From NCBI RefSeq assembly GCF_012272855.1, contig NZ_JAAXCQ010000004.1:124001-188000 (forward strand): a DNA stretch of 64,000 nucleotides, given 5' to 3'. Shown one piece after another: positions 62,879 to 64,000 of the stretch. The notes under the pieces were generated by a model. The model was not told where the DNA came from. It did no database searches and saw only the letters and a list, made by a program, of their open reading frames with translations. The stretch comes from Arenibacter sp. 6A1. GTDB taxonomy: Bacteria; Bacteroidota; Bacteroidia; Flavobacteriales; Flavobacteriaceae. A program made the translations under genes and the position numbers. How positions within the stretch are numbered: the first letter of the stretch is position 1; the number at the start of each line of letters is the position of its first letter.

Positions 62879-63484
62879 ATGAAGACTTTAGCAGTTATAG
62901 TATTAGCCATGGCGTCATTATGTTTTACCAACACTACAAATCCTCTTACCGATGCCGAAAGAGAAGCCGCCATTAAAGAAATGACCTCGACAAGAGATCG
63001 TTTATTAAACACTATGGCGAATTTAAGTGAAGAACAGCTCACTTATAAAGCATCGGAAGATTCCTGGTCTATTGCCGATTGTACCGAACATATTGCCGTC
63101 TCGGAAAATATGATCTTCGATATGCTATTAGCAACATTGGAAATACAGCCCGATACTGCAAAAAGATCTGAAGTGAATCATTCAGATGAACAGATTCTTG
63201 CGATGATCTCAGACCGATCGAACAAGGTAAAAACTAGCAAGGCATTTGAACCGACCGGAAAATATGGCTCTCACGAGGCCGCATTAGAAAATTTCAAAAC
63301 CAAGCGTGACCAACATATCGAATTCATTAAAAACACACAGGAGGATCTAAGGAACCGCTATCAGCAGGTGCCTTTTGGGACCCTAGACGCCTATCAGATC
63401 CTGTTGTTTATCGCCGCACACACAGAGCGACACGTACAACAAATAGAAGAAATCATTGCCGATCCGGGATTTCCGACAGAATAA
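62879..63484 (+). CDS. DinB-like secreted four-helix protein
   Basis: 201 residues from the Met at 62879, which begins a signal peptide (LAVIVLAMASLCFTN). The mature part is a DinB/YfiT-like bundle: SWSIADCTEHIAVSE with the first His and FIAAHTERHVQQIEEI with two more, the three-His metal site of the family. Secreted DinB members are thought to be metal-dependent hydrolases or thiol transferases. It follows the oxygenase gene, with 74 bases between, in the same direction. A start at 62816 would put charged residues before the signal. Confidence 0.85.
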   Translation: MKTLAVIVLAMASLCFTNTTNPLTDAEREAAIKEMTSTRDRLLNTMANLSEEQLTYKASEDSWSIADCTEHIAVSENMIFDMLLATLEIQPDTAKRSEVNHSDEQILAMISDRSNKVKTSKAFEPTGKYGSHEAALENFKTKRDQHIEFIKNTQEDLRNRYQQVPFGTLDAYQILLFIAAHTERHVQQIEEIIADPGFPTE

Positions 63485-63525
63485 TTTTATCAAATAAATT
63501 AAAATCAAATTATATTACTTTTAAC

Positions 63526-63867
63526 ATGGACCTACAAGATCAATTAAAAAATCTATTTCCAGACCACGAAGTTTCTACCAATGCTTCCGAAGACAAAAAA
63601 AATGCCAAGGATGACACGGGAATTTGGATGCAAGATGATCCCATTATTTGCAAATACGAAAAGAGAAAAGGAAAACCTACCACTATTTTGGAAGGGTATA
63701 CCGGCGCAGAAGAAGATTTTAAAAAACTGGCCAAAGAATTAAAGACAAAACTCAGCGTTGGAGGAAGTTTTAAAGATGACAGTATTATCATCCAAGGTGA
63801 TTACCGAGATAAAATAATGACCATATTAAAAGATAAAGGCTTTAAAGTGAAGCGTGTAGGAGGTTAG
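63526..63867 (+). CDS. SUI1/eIF1-like translation factor (YciH type)
   Basis: 113 residues. The SUI1 domain occupies about 50-113: EKRKGKPTTILEGY, KLAKELKTKLSVGGSFKD and IIIQGDYRDKIM, then ILKDKGFKVKRVGG. Bacterial YciH-type members resemble archaeal and eukaryotic eIF1, which monitors start-codon choice; their role in bacteria is unclear. The N-terminal 45 residues are acidic and probably flexible. It stands between the DinB-like and DUF1835-like genes. Confidence 0.92.
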   Translation: MDLQDQLKNLFPDHEVSTNASEDKKNAKDDTGIWMQDDPIICKYEKRKGKPTTILEGYTGAEEDFKKLAKELKTKLSVGGSFKDDSIIIQGDYRDKIMTILKDKGFKVKRVGG

Positions 63868-63940
63868 AGTTTTGTTAATTATTTTTAGTCCATAGAATAA
63901 ATCACTACTTTTAATAGTCACAACCTAAACTACCAAGACA

Positions 63941-64000
63941 ATGAATTCCCAGTTACACATAACAAATGGTGACCTGTTCACCAAAAAACTTAAGGGCCTA
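63941..64000 (+). CDS. Start of a DUF1835-like protein (cut by window end)
   Basis: Only 20 codons are inside the window: ATG at 63941, reading SQLHITNGDLFTKKLKG. The LHITNGD start is typical of DUF1835-domain proteins. The rest lies beyond the window. No function can be inferred. Confidence 0.55.
   Translation, partial: MNSQLHITNGDLFTKKLKGL

Overview
The window reads as chromosomal DNA of a marine-type Flavobacteriaceae (Bacteroidota). The DNA is AT-rich. Start codons mostly lack Shine-Dalgarno sequences. Several genes carry the Bacteroidota -7 promoter box TAnnTTTG. The gene content also fits: a TonB-dependent receptor, a fused E1 alpha/beta 2-oxoacid dehydrogenase, DUF6428 in an ars operon, and PAS arrays ending in an isolated dimerisation domain. 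The genus cannot be fixed from sequence alone.

Layout. 1-7310: two closely related multi-PAS sensor genes (the first cut by the window edge) flank an orphan receiver protein. 7542-10126: exonuclease III, a decayed coding stretch, a duplicated tRNA-Thr/Tyr/Gly triplet and the first copy of an 83-bp dispersed repeat. 10127-17450: a lipoprotein/outer-membrane pair, an AraC regulator, a pseudouridine synthase, an SRPBCC protein and a P1B-4-type metal ATPase with a SHOCT protein. 17929-26064: topoisomerase III, a CorA-like channel, an EamA exporter, a DbpA-like helicase, a J-domain/KTSC protein and a cold-shock protein. 26680-29305: an arsenic operon (acr3, arsC-like, DUF6428, arsR) behind a palindromic operator. 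29724-36917: a TonB-dependent receptor, a SlyD-type isomerase, a berberine-bridge-type oxidoreductase, a secreted cupin and a DUF4242/cyclase-like/AraC fusion. 37157-37621: a non-coding composite of two 81-bp direct repeats around a hairpin-rich core. 37721-47017: a DUF4382 lipoprotein, a thioredoxin-like/MarR pair, RlmF, two helicases, LpxD, a VF530-type protein and a hibernation factor. 47256-48200: a TerC-type membrane protein. 48209-53242: a six-gene type III polyketide synthase cluster. 53318-54509: an OmpA-like lipoprotein and a lipocalin. 54818-61731: an amino-acid catabolism and sigma-54 control region. 61855-64000: a 2-oxoglutarate-type oxygenase, a DinB-like protein, a SUI1-type factor and the start of a DUF1835-like gene.

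Two systems stand out. (1) At 54818-61731 an E1 2-oxoacid dehydrogenase, an NtrB-like kinase and an NtrC-like sigma-54 activator form one apparent operon. Just downstream lies a second operon: an unlisted 55-residue cysteine-rich protein, glutamate dehydrogenase, a Gre-like factor and an unknown protein. It is preceded by an exact -24/-12 promoter (57134-57148) and by tandem palindromes about 120 bp further upstream (57229-57272), the expected place for activator sites. (2) At 48209-53242 an FAD oxidoreductase, a methyltransferase, a type III PKS, a hot-dog dehydratase, a ketosynthase and an ACP are packed together. All catalytic residues that can be checked are intact. This suggests a tailored phenolic or pyrone lipid built on a dedicated acyl starter.

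Non-coding structure is plentiful: three 83-bp GC-rich repeats of identical length, a composite repeat at 37157-37621, a tRNA-Thr 3'-end scar, long-armed inverted repeats near three genes, and a MarR-type operator sitting exactly between the -33 and -7 boxes of its promoter.
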